The notes below the pieces were generated by a model. The model was not told the origin of the DNA. It saw only the letters and a program-made list of their open reading frames with translations, and searched no databases. From NCBI RefSeq assembly GCF_004664715.2, contig NC_051071.1:30134161-30198160 (forward strand): a DNA stretch of 64,000 nt. Direction: 5' to 3'. This document shows, in pieces, positions 23,247-35,745 of this stretch. The position numbers were made by a program, and so were the translations under genes. The DNA is from Peromyscus leucopus. Taxonomy: Eukaryota > Chordata > Mammalia > Rodentia > Cricetidae. Every line of letters starts with the position of its first letter. The first letter of the stretch is position 1.

Positions 23247-23439
23247 TGTATAAGTTAATAAATGATTGCAATGCTAACACAGTAATTCGATGTACAATCC
23301 AAAGGGGGTAATTACCTTAAGTTCGTAGGTGGGTTGTCCTCTTCCATACAAGAAAAGAGTATCCCTGGGCTGGCTAGCTAAGAGAGCCTATTCTTAACCA
23401 TCAAGAGAGCCTGGGTCACTCATTCCCACTTAAGGGCTG

Positions 23440-23537
23440 TCCTTAATTTTTTTAATGTCTTTTGAGATTATAACTTATTTATGCCATCCCATCTTTCTTT
23501 TCTTTTCTTCCCTCTGACTCCTCTCATGTGTCCCCTT

Positions 23538-23602
<65 letters not shown>

Positions 23603-23660
23603 AATTCATGACTTCTTTATTTCTTTTTAATGGAAGAGACTATCAACTTGAGTAGGGGAC
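23440..23660 (-). mobile_element. Lx-like L1 3' fragment with (CT)n
   Basis: Pyrimidine-rich section with caattcatgacttctttat, the reverse of a 3' non-coding segment common in rodent Lx-type L1s and seen again at 27050-27135 and 42537-42865. A pure CT tract occupies 23541-23600. Family call by eye. Confidence 0.4.
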
Positions 23661-24834
23661 ACATGGAAGGGGTTCTAGGGAAGACAGCTGGGAGGGACTG
23701 GATGGAGGGAAGAAAATGGTCTAAGTCTGTGCTTTCTTTTTTTTAATCTCTGTCCTTATCCCTTATTCCCTCTCACACCTACATTACATACAACCAAAGA
23801 TTACTGATAGCCATCCTAGGTGTGGGCTGTGCTAAGGAGGACTTGGGCTTTATTCTTTGCTTGTGTTCATTACTTGTGATTTGTGCTGAATTCACTTAGG
23901 GAAATATGCTACAAGGCACTCTGAAGAGGCCGTTTTGATTGGACAGTGAGAAGAGTATTAGAAATGTGAAATCATAATTTCTGGAGGTTGGGGGACTTTT
24001 AAAATGTAGACAGCTGCTGGCTAAAGAACTGAGGAATGTTTAAGTCAGGAAAATATCCTAGGTAATGGAGCCAGAGAGCCTAAATCAGTGGTAAATAGTG
24101 CTAAGCCATCATTACACACCAAATAGTTATTAGTCATCTCTGTTTTTAACGGAAAGCTTACAGGCCTGAAGTCCAAAGCTCAGACTCCAATCTCTCTAAC
24201 AAATCAAAAATCCCAGTTCCCTCCAGTATCAGAAATGTGCCAAGAGAACATCAAAGGTCAAGCAAAAGCCACAAAAGCAAAGAAAGATGGATTTCAAAGA
24301 CTCTGGGTGGAAAAATACAATTAAAAGCCACCAGCTCCTTTGGAACAGAAGAAAGGCTTGAGAACTTGATTTAAGGCCACAAGCCCCAGGGACAATAGCA
24401 AAGGGAAGCAAGGGCCCTCATCCAAGCCTTGAGCACAGTGGCCTGGAAACCCTCACACTTGGCCTGAGCCTGTCCCTTCTGGCCCCTTCTTGGGTGAGTG
24501 GGTCACAGTGGGGTTGCAATACAAAGTTGTTCCCTCAGGGCCTGTGCTGGAGCTGACTTGGACAATCTGGCCTCCCCACAGCCACAGTCCAGCTCTCACT
24601 CAGCTTCACAATGCCTTCCTGCAGGATCCTGAACAGGTTTTTCCCCCTGCCCTGCCCTAGTTTTGCCTAACTCCAAAACAATTTCTTCTCATGAGGTCAA
24701 GAATGTCCATTATCTTGCATTTTATGGTTTGAAAGATGCCAGGAGGGCACCACTAAAACTTTAGGTTACAACATTAACATTTCCCCATTGCACTTTTTTT
24801 TAATCCAAGCCTGAAATACCAGAGACTCATCAAT
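23661..24834. other. No recognisable gene; a GC-richer patch near 24390-24680
   Basis: Mostly unique-looking. 24390-24680 is noticeably richer in G and C than its surroundings, contains a donor-like gggtgagt (24491) and an acceptor-like cctccccacag (24571), but no open frame joins them convincingly. I do not call a gene. Confidence 0.35.
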
Positions 24835-25480
24835 ATATTAATCTGCAATTAATTTTTAAGTGTCTACTTATGTCTGGCACTGAACTAGGAATGGGATACA
24901 CAGAGTTGTGTAAAAGACAGATCCTATGCTTAGTCTTTCTGGAAGAAATAGATTAAATTAAACTACATAAGTATAGACATATGTATGTACTTATACACAT
25001 GCAAATCAGGAGCCCATCGTAAAGTTAGAGAGCAAAGCACTGTGGGAGAGAGTACAAACCTGGTAAGGTCAAAGTCATTCATAAAACCACTGAGATGCTT
25101 TTTAAGGTGAAACCTGAAATGGATGTGAAGATTCCATTAGATACTATGCTATGTGAGAACTGATGTGCTAGCTTCTAATCTGGAAGGGGGCTTGGTTAAT
25201 TCCATACATAGAAAGAAGTAAAGGAGCTTGGTGTGGGTGGAACGGAATAAGTGAGACAGAAAATAGCTGAGGTGAGGAGAAACTAAACTGAGAGAAGGCC
25301 TCACAGGGGAATGGGAGGCCATAGAAAGGAGTGTGGAAGTTGCTGTATCTACATTGCTAAGCCACTGAAGACCGCAGATGGAAATGGCACCATCTCTCTC
25401 TCTCTCAGTATTTAAGTCACTCTCGCTTCAGTGAGATGGATGGCATGGTGAAGCTGGAACAAGACATAAGAAAACCAAAG
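24835..25480 (+). mobile_element. Ancient L2-like LINE block
   Basis: Starts with tgtctacttatgtctggcac and continues in consistent order through actgaactaggaatggga, agagagcaaagcactgtggg, gaaacctgaaatggatg, aggagcttggtgtgggtgga and ggcctcacaggggaatggga. This is the order found in L2-type repeats of mammals. Non-coding and diverged. Confidence 0.45.
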
Positions 25481-25499
25481 TGTTCTCCTCCTTTTGACA

Positions 25500-25775
25500 G
25501 TTGAGACCTGCTGGGGGAGGGAGAGTCATTTTTCTTCAGGGAGCAGGGCCCTTGGTGATTTTCCATGTTCCTGAGGATGGCCCTACACCTATGCACATAT
25601 GGGCGGCAATAGCTGGACTCAGTGAGTTGTTTTAAATAAATAAACAGGATATCAAGTTGGTGGGGACACTGTGGGGAAGTGACCCAAGGTAAGTGAGACG
25701 TGAGTGACTGAAGGGTAGATATGATCCAAATACATGATGTATTTGTATGACATTCTCAAAAAATAAATCAACATT
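25500..25775 (+). mobile_element. Lx-like L1 3' UTR fragment
   Basis: Contains gggagagtcatttttcttca, cctacacctatgcacatatg, ggcggcaatagctggactca and the terminal gtatgacattctcaaaaaat, in the order seen in a common rodent L1 3' end. Related fragments sit at 26886-27035, 37372-37640 and 52670-52900. Confidence 0.5.
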
Positions 25776-26668
25776 TTTGAAGTTCTGCTCCTTCTCTTGA
25801 TTGTAAGGTCCCTGAGAGAAAGAGTTTAATCTGTCTGAGTCACAAGTGTTCCTCTGCTTCTTCAAAGGCTCATGCCATCAAAGTGGTGAGCTCTGATGGA
25901 GAATGAAGGCAGCCAAACTTATGACGCAAAAGAAAACTCTCATGTAGAGCATTTAAGAGAATTTTAACCAGTACATGTTAATGAATGAAAGTCACCAACT
26001 TTTAGTAAAGAATATTCCTACAGTTGGGTTACAGTGATAGACATAGAATGGGAGCAGCTAGATTTGAGATGTGTGAGAGGCAGAAAAGGAGAAGCTACAA
26101 ATGCAGCTAACGTAAGTGTGAAGGGAGGGACAAGCGAGGACCAGTGCCCTTGTTTTCAACCATAAGTGGAAGTGACATTTCCTGATGTGAGACGACTGGC
26201 CTGGAGCCTAAAGGGAATGAGCCTAGCTAATTGAGGCCTGTGTGCATGGAATAAATGTGTTTTGCAACTAAGTTTAGGAGCAGATTGTCGTTGGCCACTT
26301 ACTGTGGCCACAGCTGACTGAGCCAAGAATCATAAGAGTCAAGCAAAAGCTGTGGGTTAAGCTTGGAAAAGTCAAACGTAAGAACGCTGCATAGGGGACA
26401 TCAAATAAGAAAATGGATATCAATTACATAAACAAGTACATGAGCTCTCAGCTCAGACAAGCCTTTTGGAGTCACCACCAGAAAGGTCTGACTTAAAGCC
26501 AAACTCACAGTGCATTCATGTAGGAAGAACTCATAAGGAAGAGGGATGGAGGGGTACTGGATATCTGCACTGTAGAATCCTTCCGCATTTAGTTGTCATG
26601 AAAAATAGTTCAAGAAGACATCAGAGACTGATTAGTTGAACAACACAAATCAGACTCTGTGCGCACAC

Positions 26669-26670
<2 letters not shown>
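25776..26670. other. No recognisable gene
   Basis: Unique-looking, possibly containing further very old repeat relics that I cannot name. Confidence 0.35.
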
Positions 26671-26719
<49 letters not shown>

Positions 26720-26886
26720 TGTGTATTAATATGTGAATATGCTTGTGTGTGAGTGTATTGTGTGTGGTGTGTGGGTGTGCATGTGTGTGTGTATGCCTGT
26801 GTTGGCATGAGTATGTGAGGTGTATATGTGAGAAGTATGTTATGGTTTGTGTATGTGGTATGTGTGTGTGTGTGTGTGTGTGTGTG
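26671..26886. repeat. (GA)n and TG-rich array
   Basis: Pure GA at 26671-26717, TG-rich and partly degenerate sequence to about 26859, then pure TG to 26886. Frames through it are artefacts. Confidence 0.95.
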
Positions 26887-27035
26887 CTGTGGGTGCATGC
26901 CACACTCCTAACTGAGGAGCTAATGGCATTGATATTTGCTGGTGGAGGGAAGGTCAATTTTCTTTGAGGTTTGGTCCCTGGTAGATCGATCACACTCTAT
27001 CCATGTGCATTTGTGTAGCACCGATTAAAGACATA
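26887..27035 (+). mobile_element. Lx-like L1 3' UTR fragment
   Basis: aactgaggagctaatggcat, tgatatttgctggtggaggg and ggtcaattttctttgagg follow the same order as 25500-25600, so it is a second copy of the same L1 tail family. Confidence 0.45.
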
Positions 27036-27049
27036 TAAACTGTATTTTT

Positions 27050-27135
27050 ATCTTATCTATCCTCTACTCCCCACTTCCACTCCTCCCAGATTCCCTACCT
27101 CTGTTCCTCTCCCAAATTCATGCCTTTTCACAATA
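27050..27135 (-). mobile_element. Short Lx-like fragment, reverse
   Basis: Pyrimidine-rich cccagattccctacctctg with tcccaaattcatgcctttt, the same segment as at 23440-23660 and 42537-42865. Confidence 0.35.
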
Positions 27136-27164
27136 TTCCCGCAGAAAAGGCTTTGGTATCCTTA

Positions 27165-27260
27165 CTTTACACACTGTTGAATTGAGGCTCAGACAGGCCA
27201 GCAGATTTTCTCCAAACTATGCCTAATGGCTGCATCCTAATGCAGCACCCTTCCCACTGC
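27165..27260 (-). mobile_element. MIR-like fragment, reverse
   Basis: gttgaattgaggctcagaca resembles the reverse MIR core gaaactgaggcacaga. Tentative. Confidence 0.3.
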
Positions 27261-27599
27261 CTATGGATAAGAGAAGACAAGCAGTGGTTCAGCACAGCTA
27301 AACCCAACACTGAGTTGATAACTGGTCTGCATTCCCTTGGCAAATGTCCTTGACCCATGAAGTATGCTAGGGGATATAGTGAACAGAAGACAAATTGCAG
27401 CTTCTGATGCCCTAGAGAGAAACACTGCATACATAACCTACTAATGATGAGACCAGAGAGAAGGAGAGGTTGGGAGCCATGAAAGAGGTCTTGATCTTGC
27501 CAGGCTGACCAGGCCATGCTCACTAGGAGTGTGAAAGGAGATAGACAAAAAGGAACAAAGGGAGGAAAGACTTCTGGAACCCATACAGGAGTTCTTTCC

Positions 27600-28029
27600 T
27601 GGTTAGTATTTTGTCAGCTTAAAACAAGGTAGTTATAGGAGAAGAAAGAACAACAATTGAAAAAAAAAAAAAAAAAACAGCCTCCATTAGATTGGCCTAT
27701 AAGCAAGCCTGTGGCCTGTGAGTACTTTCTTAATTAGTGATTGACATGGGAGGGACCAGCCCATTGTGGGTAGAGCCACCCCTGACTGGTGGTCCTGGAG
27801 TATGTAAGAAAGCAGGGTGAGCAAGCTATGAGGAACAGGCTAGTAAGCATCATTCCTCCACAGTTTCTGTTTCAGTTTCTGTGTCCAGATTCCTGCCTTA
27901 AGTTCCCGACCTGACTTCCCTCAGTGATGGAGTGTGATCTGAAAACCCTAAGCTGAAATAAACCCCTTTGTCCCCAGCTTGCTTTTGGCCATGGTGTTTA
28001 TCACAGCAATAAAACCCCTAACTACAACA
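27600..28029 (+). mobile_element. MaLR-type LTR
   Basis: Same family as 4627-6114. Landmarks in order: ggttagtattttgtcagctt, gggagggaccagcccattgt, gtaagaaagcagggtgagca, gctgaaataaacccctttgt (polyadenylation signal), ttgcttttggccatggtg and an end near cctaactacaaca. An A18 run (27660-27677) lies near its 5' side. No internal retroviral sequence is attached, so it is a solo LTR. Confidence 0.65.
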
Positions 28030-28289
28030 AGTCCAGAGAAGTGGACAAAACAGAGCGAGTGGCAGAGCATCAGAGAGCCAAATGTTGCAGGTTCTCTGAC
28101 TTTAAAAACCCAAACATCTGAACACAGTGGCCCAGCCAGTGGAGCCTCTAGGCCATTGGGGGTCCCTTTGCAGGGGGGAACTCATTAAGCACTTTAATTC
28201 CTCCCCCAGATCATTTCCTCCAACTATGAATGAATCATACAGTTTCCTTCTCCCAATCCACATGGCCTGGGTACCAAGGCTTGGAGCAA

Positions 28290-28440
28290 AGGCCTGTTTT
28301 CCAGGTGCGGTCTCACCAGTGCCATATAAAAGGGAGATTATTCCTTCCTGCAGCTTGACTCTTTGCCTGTACAGGCTGGCCCCAGCTGGGTCAGCTTTCC
28401 TCATGGCCAGATCTCATTACAGGCTAATATCTAATTTGTA
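28290..28440. mobile_element. Possible L3/CR1-like ancient LINE relic
   Basis: The stretch ccaggtgcggtctcaccagt followed by gagattattccttcctgcag resembles a 3' segment of CR1/L3 LINEs that I know from birds and, as relics, from mammals. Similarity outside this core is weak, so this is tentative. The frame 28127-28441 crosses it and has no recognisable domain. Confidence 0.3.
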
Positions 28441-30625
28441 AATTCTATATCACACCTCTGTTTCTCAGTATAGTGGCTTCTAGAGGATCACTCATGTCTT
28501 CCTCCTGAAAATTGCTTCTGTAGTCTATTGTGAGACAGAGAGAATTGCAAGTTCAATTGACTCAATAAAATTTAGACAGAATGGTTATCTAACCACATTA
28601 TAGCATGTCATCCTTAGTTGACAATGTGTAAAATGGGTCCTTCATTTTGTCCATCAGTTCAGAACTACATATAGTCCAAGAGATAATGGAATGGAATTTG
28701 GTTTCTAAGTCTTCCTACTGTCATTCACTCTGTCATTAATTTTCCCCACAACATAAACAGATAGAAGTAGTTAGTCGCTGAGGATTTTAAAGTGCAATAC
28801 TCTTTCCTTTGCTGTGCAACTGGTGGCTACAGCATTATATTCTGAATTGTTAAACCCTAAGAATTACCATCATAATTCTTACATTGCTGTACTTTCCAGC
28901 ATTAAAATTATTAACAGTTTTTTTGGAAGTAAGGTCAGAGACTATGTAGTAGTGAACAATCTTTTAATAGAATTGCATAATAGTTCTCTCCATTTCTGTA
29001 TTCACACTGTCCATACCTTTTCTAGAATGCCTCAACCTCACCCTGGCCTTGATGTAGGACAGTGTGATGGGCATGAGCATGATACAAGCAGAGATTCAAA
29101 GAGTTCTGTATGGCTGGTATTGGTTCTCTTGCTCTTTCATATTGTCATGAAAGAGACACTTCTAATATAATCTACTAGCCTCAGAAAAAGATGAAACATG
29201 TAAAACAAAGGTAACTTACAGATACATGAGTAACGCCAACTAATTACAGACATATGATTGAACCCAACCAGCACTATCAGGCTCAGCCTAGATGGTATGA
29301 TCCCTGCTGAAAAGATAGACATAAACATTTATCATTGTATGTCATTTGTTTTGGGGTGGATGATTACATAGCATTATTTCAGCAGCTACTACATACATGT
29401 CTTCTCTAAGTATTTCATGATTTCATTAATCCACATAGAAGAATCAATATCCAACTTGTCTCTATTCCTCACAGTTCAGTATTTTCATTTGCCTTCTGTC
29501 TTCTCTGTCTTGGATACAATTTTTCCCTTCCAACCTCTTCTTCAATACCAATCACTGTATCATCTTTTCCCTAAGAATGGTCAATGGACCTTGCTGTCTT
29601 CAAGAATAGAAAGTTGGACTTAAGGGAAGACACCACTGTCTCAAAAGGATAGCTATAAATCAGCCTCATGATGGTTTGTAATATAAAAACAAACAGAAAT
29701 GCCCAGATCCTAGTACTACTTTAAAGGAGACAAATAAACTTCCTAGAGCTAATAAGATTTGCATAAATTCAACTGAAGTTTGCTCAAACCCCAAGAAATG
29801 GACAACAAGAAAATGAATACACATAGCTCCATCTTATTGGAGCAGATGGGACTTAGGGGAAGGGAGTAAACCTGGAGCCTTCTGGGATAGCAGGAAAGCG
29901 TATGAATGGAAGTCAGATTTCTCCCTTCATAACACATGAAGAACAGGTATAAGCTGTGTAACAGTGTAAGCTTTCATGGAAGAGAAATGCTCAAGAATGA
30001 CAGTGGTGTATTCTAGATACCCAAGCCTCCTGAACATGTGATCAGCAGAAACTCAGTTCCATAGCAGAAATTCAATTTGTTTTGTAGCTGCTTTGTGATA
30101 GTGACCATTATTCAGAAACAATGAAATTACATGATACTTACTTGTATTTTTTTCTATTGAAATTCATTATACTTGTCAGAAATTTCTTTAAAAAATTTAA
30201 ATGACTGTTAACTAAAATTCTTCATGTTACAAGTTCAAGACTAGAGACCAAATGTTCAGTGTTCTTCTCTCCTTGTATATGAAAAGAATTGTAATTAAAA
30301 GTAATGGTTTGTGTGGAAGACATGAATATCCTACAGAAGATGATAATATAAACATTGGATATTCATAACATATAAAGATACTATATGTGATTTTTTAACA
30401 ACAGATGTTCAATAGATGTTTATTCAAATATACATATATTCCAATGATAGTATTTAATAACTTTTACAATAACATATCACAAATTTCTTCAAATTGAGAC
30501 ATCCTACCACCTTCATCATTTGTAATTTCTTATTACATAATAATTTCATAATTTGCATGTGCTCAGCACTTCCCAGGGTTCATTGAACTACTTGTGGCAT
30601 ATAGAAACAAATTTCTGGATGATGA
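28441..30625. other. No recognisable gene
   Basis: Unique-looking AT-rich DNA. The 118-codon frame at 28814-29170 starts with ATG but has no domain or signal that I recognise. Confidence 0.35.
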
Positions 30626-30975
30626 ATGAATAAAGCAAATAACACATTGAATATCTGCTATACACCAGCTATTTTCCTAAGAGGTGCAAACATATACACA
30701 AACAAAATTAAAAACCTTACCCTTCATAGGCCAATAGTCAGGAAATTCCTCAGAAGGAGCTGAGTGGGGCAACATGAGATTTTAAAAAAGAGTTAAAATG
30801 ATGGATAAAGTTCTTAGAGGAGATGAAGAAAAACAACTCTAGGCTCAGCAGCTAAAGTTATCACTTCTGAGAAAGGGGCAACAAGAAAGCAAGAGTTGAG
30901 GCTGCAAAGCAAAGCCATCCATGAGATGTTTTACAAGGAGGTTGCAGACAAGCCTGGCACTGCCACCTCTTCTAG
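30626..30975 (+). mobile_element. Ancient L2-like fragment
   Basis: acattgaatatctgctatac, accagctattttcctaagag and a later section near 30900 follow the order of L2-type repeats. Tentative. Confidence 0.35.
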
Positions 30976-31512
30976 GTCATTTCTAGCACTTCAGACGCTG
31001 TTCTAGATTACATTCTGCTATTGTGATGAATCACTGACAAAAAACGGGAACTTAAAAAGGAAAGGATTGAGCAAGTGTTTCAGTAACACAGATGGTCTCT
31101 TCTTGGCCATGACATGGATTTTTCCAGGGTCATCTGCATCAAGAAAACTCGTCCATTCTGTTCTAGAGAATGGAAAAGGTGTTTGTTAAGTAATTGTTAT
31201 AAGCTAAACTTAACCCACAGCTTTCCACAATTAGGAGATAGCTACATGGTACATATGTCACTTCCTTCTCTTCTGGACACAGAATATATAATTTCTACTA
31301 TTTCCTCCAATTTTTTTGATAAATGCCTGTACTCTAAATATCTTGCCGACCAATGTATATGTTTGGAGTACTGGGCATAGAACTAAATTATCTAATAAGT
31401 ATTCTACAAACGTTTGAAAGGAGACATGAAATAGTTAATTCAAGATATCAAAATTTTCAATACAACATATGAAAAGCCATAGGAGATTTAATCTCATTCA
31501 GATGGTTAGGTA
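30976..31512. other. No recognisable gene
   Basis: Unique-looking DNA. Confidence 0.4.
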
Positions 31513-31711
31513 GGGCTGACTAGATGGCTCAGACAGTAAAGACACCTGCCGTTAAGCCTGATGACCTAAGCTCTATCCCTGAAACCCACATGATAGAAGG
31601 GGAAAGTTGACTCCTTCGAGTTATCCTCTGACCTCCACATGTACCCTGTGGCACATGAATACCCATGAGCATACATATGTATGTGCAAAATAAATAAAAA
31701 TACAATTTAAA
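31513..31711 (+). mobile_element. B3 SINE
   Basis: tRNA-derived head gggctgactagatggctcag, then aagcctgatgacctaagctc, ttatcctctgacctccacat, tgtggcacatgaatac and an AATAAATAAAAA tail. This order identifies B3. The A and B boxes are still partly readable; divergence is moderate and I see no clear target-site duplication. Confidence 0.85.
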
Positions 31712-32015
31712 GGATTGTAACATATAAAGAACAGCAAATGAAATTAAATATATGTAAATGCAATAAACACAAGATGGGCAATAAAAAACTTGTAAGGTGA
31801 GTTGGAGTTGAGGAATGAGAGGGGGAGTATTAGTGTTGCCTGAGAAGCTGGGTATCTGCACCAATAATGTTGGGGGAAACTGGTTGGTCATTTCACCTGA
31901 GAATTACTATTTTTATTATGTCTGTACTTAAGACACTCTTCCACTTTCTTTTTAAATGTTGGACATAACCAACTAACACTGTCAGCCTTTTCAATGTCAA
32001 GGTCTAGCTCACCTG
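31712..32015. other. No recognisable gene
   Basis: AT-rich. A 120-codon minus frame (31529-31891) overlaps the B3 and has no domain. Confidence 0.35.
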
Positions 32016-32065
32016 TTTTTGTTGTTGTTGTTGTTGTTGCTGTTTTTGTTTTTGTTTTTGTTTTG
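32016..32065. repeat. (GTT)n and (TTTTTG)n tract
   Basis: GTT units followed by TTTTTG units; possibly the remnant of a reverse SINE tail. Confidence 0.85.
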
Positions 32066-32235
32066 CTGAGTTATCCTGGCAAGTTACCAATGCTTCCCAT
32101 ATCTTAGTCTCTTCATCTGCTCAATGACAAGCATAAGAACATTATGTGATCATATAAGTAAGAATTAGGGGAAAAAACCATGCAATATGCTTAAAACACT
32201 ATTTGGAATACAGCCAATGCTGGTTTTCAGTTAGC
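32066..32235 (+). mobile_element. MIR SINE remnant
   Basis: The string tcttagtctcttcatctgct matches the MIR core cctcagtttcctcatctgta, and tgcttaaaacactatttgga matches its 3' part. Ancient. Confidence 0.5.
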
Positions 32236-32525
32236 AAATTTATCAAGGAAAAATATGTAACAGCTTAATTGCATATGAAGCACTGAAGATGTGTTTCTCC
32301 AGGACAGCTTAAGAGATTTACTAAGGAACTCTACAGCTTGCTTTTCTTACAAAAACCTTTTCAAGTCAACCAATTGCCAAGACTCTGAATCAAGCATGCT
32401 GCCCTAATCTGAAATGTCTGGGTACTGTCAGCTATCCTAACCCTGTACAAAAAGTAGAACTAAGAATTTTATTATTTTAACATGTCAATATAGGAGCTCT
32501 ATCAGTGGAGGACAGTTCTTGAATG

Positions 32526-32715
32526 CCCACTATTTACTATACCCACTTCTAAGCATTTAGTAGCAATCAACACCTTCTCCCCTCAGCTCAACCCTATGAA
32601 GTAAGTAGTATAGAGTCTCCAATTTACATAAGAGGAAACTGAAGCCCAGAGAAGTAAAGCATGCTTCTCAATAATGAACAGACTGGTCTAAGAGTTAGCT
32701 CCAGATCCCACACAT
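32526..32715 (-). mobile_element. MIR SINE remnant, reverse
   Basis: aaccctatgaagtaagtagt, agaggaaactgaagcccaga and gaagtaaagcatgctt follow a reverse MIR closely. One of the clearest ancient repeats in the window. Confidence 0.65.
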
Positions 32716-32789
32716 ATTGATCTTGCATGAGGAAGGCTATGTACACCGTGTGAGGACAATGTATGGAGATGGTATTTCTGGGTTCAGAG

Positions 32790-32950
32790 TCAGGGTCTGT
32801 GACACATGCAACCTGGTGACTTCAGCCAAACCATTTTGTTTTAGTTCTCTTTGCCTCATGTGTAGACTGGTGCTCAAGAACATAAAAGCTAAATCATGTC
32901 TACCTCATGGGGTTATTCTAGAGAATATTAAGATACCCCTACACAAAATT
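32790..32950 (+). mobile_element. MIR SINE remnant
   Basis: gtgacttcagccaaaccatt, ctttgcctcatgtgtagact and ctacctcatggggttattct follow the MIR core and 3' half. It is in opposite orientation to its neighbour at 32526-32715. Confidence 0.55.
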
Positions 32951-33280
32951 TTAACCCTTTCCTCCACTTCTAGGGAATGCCCAAGAAAAGACTCACAAGT
33001 AAGATTGATTTATTCCTGAATAAGTTCTGCTTTTCAAATATTTTTAAGAGTATCAAAAAACTAACTCTAGAAATCATGTGCTATGGCAGTCAGGGATAGC
33101 TGCTTAGTCTGCAAGAGTCTTTCCATTCTGTTCCTTATTCATCCATTCATTAGTTTATTATTTTCATCTTCAGCAACCTGTGTTAGCCTCTAGTATTAGA
33201 TGAATCTTCTATGACAGGCCCTCTTATTCAACTATCATAAAATTCCCCATAGACATGGTATCATAATCTCCAACTTTCCT
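32951..33280. other. No recognisable gene
   Basis: Unique-looking DNA. Confidence 0.4.
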
Positions 33281-33305
33281 AAAAAAAAAAAAAAAAAAAA
33301 AAAAA
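33281..33305. repeat. Poly(A) run of 25
   Basis: Perfect homopolymer. Confidence 0.95.
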
Positions 33306-33390
33306 GCTTGGGAATATTGTTTGTCAACAATAGTAAATATAGTTCCAGGATATAAAAACAAAAGTTTCATGGCAAATGGACATTTGCATT

Positions 33391-33425
33391 GTTGGTTGGT
33401 TGGTTGGTTGGTTGGTTGGTTGGTT
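33391..33425. repeat. (GGTT)n
   Basis: Eight near-perfect units. Not the telomeric hexamer TTAGGG. Confidence 0.95.
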
Positions 33426-35745
33426 TGGTTTTTGTTGTTGATTTTGCTGTTGATTGTGGGATGACATTTGAAATTGACACCTTTGATGGTATATTCCATG
33501 TAATTATCAAATAAGGTTTATTTATCTGCAAAATATCTACCTGCTAGGGTAGTAGTGAAAAACCACTCTACTATTTAGACGAGTTTAGTGTTTAGGTGTC
33601 CATTAAGTGTTTGTTGCAGTGGCCTTCATTTGTATCTACTAATTTCTTTGTATCTCTTAATCTTGTTTTTTAATGAGACACTAATATATCTCTTGTAGAG
33701 AATGTGTTAGGAAAAACTTTTCTTATAGTTTTTTCGTTGTTGTTATTACTGCTTTAATCTAATAGAAATGATGAAATTGTAACCTGGGGTAGTTACACTT
33801 CAGTTACACAACCCTTGGGAATTGTCTGTAAGAAAACACTTTGGTTTAGTTCAGGAGGCTGGTGAGGACAAATTAGTGTCTTTGAAGGGATGGATTTCTC
33901 TCAAAAGTACACACTAAGGGAAGAATCCAAGATAATGATGAAAAAAGAGTAAGTAATGGATGGATAAAAATCTTAGTTTTGATCCTCATGATACAATTTC
34001 TATGAAGATCCATTAAGAGGTCAAGTTCGTATTTCAATTTCTCCACCTAACTCCAGACTCACAATGATGTGTGTGGCCTTCCTGGCACAGAACACCAGCC
34101 AGGAGCCAAATGCGCTAGTCATTTTATATGTATCTCATACTACCTTTGCAAGTAATGTCTATGAGTTGAATGACTTCCCCTAATATGAGGCTCTCAGTTT
34201 ATGATGAGGCTGCTAGAACTAGGGCTCTGATCCAAAATAACTTGTAAAGCCCTTTGTAAAACAGAAATCTGGACACTGACACTGATATACACACAGCATT
34301 CACACTGTGTTGCATTGAAGGTGGTGCTTCAGGTCATGCTTGTGTGAACCAAGGAATTGCAAAAAATGCCAACACTACTACAGTCTACGAGAGAAGAGTA
34401 ATCATGCTGATTCACACTTCTCAAAGCAAAGCCACTTCTCAGCTCCTTGGTCATGGACTTCTAATTCACATACCTTCAAGACAATTAATTTCTCTTCCTT
34501 AAGCCAACTAGGCTATGATACTTGCTTACTAAAACTCTAAAGGATTCACATAGCAATCCACAGAGTGGAGTATTATTTTTTACACTTTTGGAAAATCAGT
34601 ACTTAGTGAGTTTGATTTTCTTGCCTAGAATATGACCACTGAGTACTGATCAGGTTGGCAGGGGAAACTTTACTCAAAGTTCAGCTACTGGCTTATGTGG
34701 GACTTCTTTTCACCTTCTTTCTAATATTTTTAAAGAAGTGTGCTACTCTTGAAAATACTACACTGGATAGCAAACTGCTTCAGAAATCACATCTAGTTTA
34801 CAGGAGTCATTTATCTACAAAAAGACTACAAAAGACACTATTGGCCTGATCTAATGAGAAATATCAAATTTTAATAATTATAGTGGATATTCAAACATTA
34901 CTTCAGAACATTTATTGATGTTAGTTTAGGTTTTTGCATGAATTCCCATGAAAATAATTCAGCATCTTGGAGAAGGAACACCTGAGAAAGGGATGTGGAA
35001 CTTGTCAGAGTGCAGCAATGAGCCTGTGGACAAGCCAGGACTAGAGCCAAGGCTTTGTGGTCCATCTACTTTCCTACTGTGAACACAAGGTTTTCCTGCC
35101 TCATCTGTGCCTGCCATGCTTACCTCTTACCTGAAATCAACAAGCATTAGAGAGTGATTGTGTCTTACTTCACAAAGACCTTTTTCAATTGGACAAATAT
35201 GCATTCAATTGTCAGTAATGAAATCCCACAGATCTTCAGCCTCTTTGAATGTAAAGTGAACTCTTGTGATGGCTGAGATAAATTATCACATGTCACCCAC
35301 AGAAAATCACCTGTATTGCTCTACCAAAAAGAAGACTTGACTCAATACCACCAGCTCTGCCATCCTAGGGCTGCCATTTTGGGTTCCCTGGACACATCCC
35401 TACTGGTCAGTTACCTTATACACACCAAGAGTATTGTGCTATAATCACACTTTTGACATTTGCACTTCCATGCAAGTGCAAGAAACTAATTGCAGGGAAT
35501 CTGAGGAGACTACCAAAGGCACTGAATCACAATTGTCTTAGCAAGTAAAAACTACTTTTTATACTCCCCCAAGATTCAAAAGAACTTATTGTGGTATGCA
35601 TAGAAAAAATAAATTTTATTTAGACAGTGTCTATAAAGTACAAGGAGGAATCCAGAGAGTGTATTTACTCCAGAAAAGTAGTAAACATAACCATTTCTTA
35701 GTCAGTGAGTATGTTGTGCCTGTGTCTTAATGTTAACTAAAATCC
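33426..35745. other. No recognisable gene; possible MIR relic near 34100-34230
   Basis: AT-rich, unique-looking. cattttatatgtatctcata near 34120 and the bases after it could be a reverse MIR, but the match is too weak for a separate call. Confidence 0.35.

Noticed and set aside
26610..26993. 127-codon minus frame
   Set aside because: Reads through GA and TG tracts; low-complexity product.
28127..28441. Antiparallel frames of about 100 codons
   Set aside because: No domain and no splice or promoter support; overlaps a possible ancient repeat.
33391..33425. GGTT repeats as an interstitial telomeric tract
   Set aside because: The unit is GGTT, not TTAGGG.
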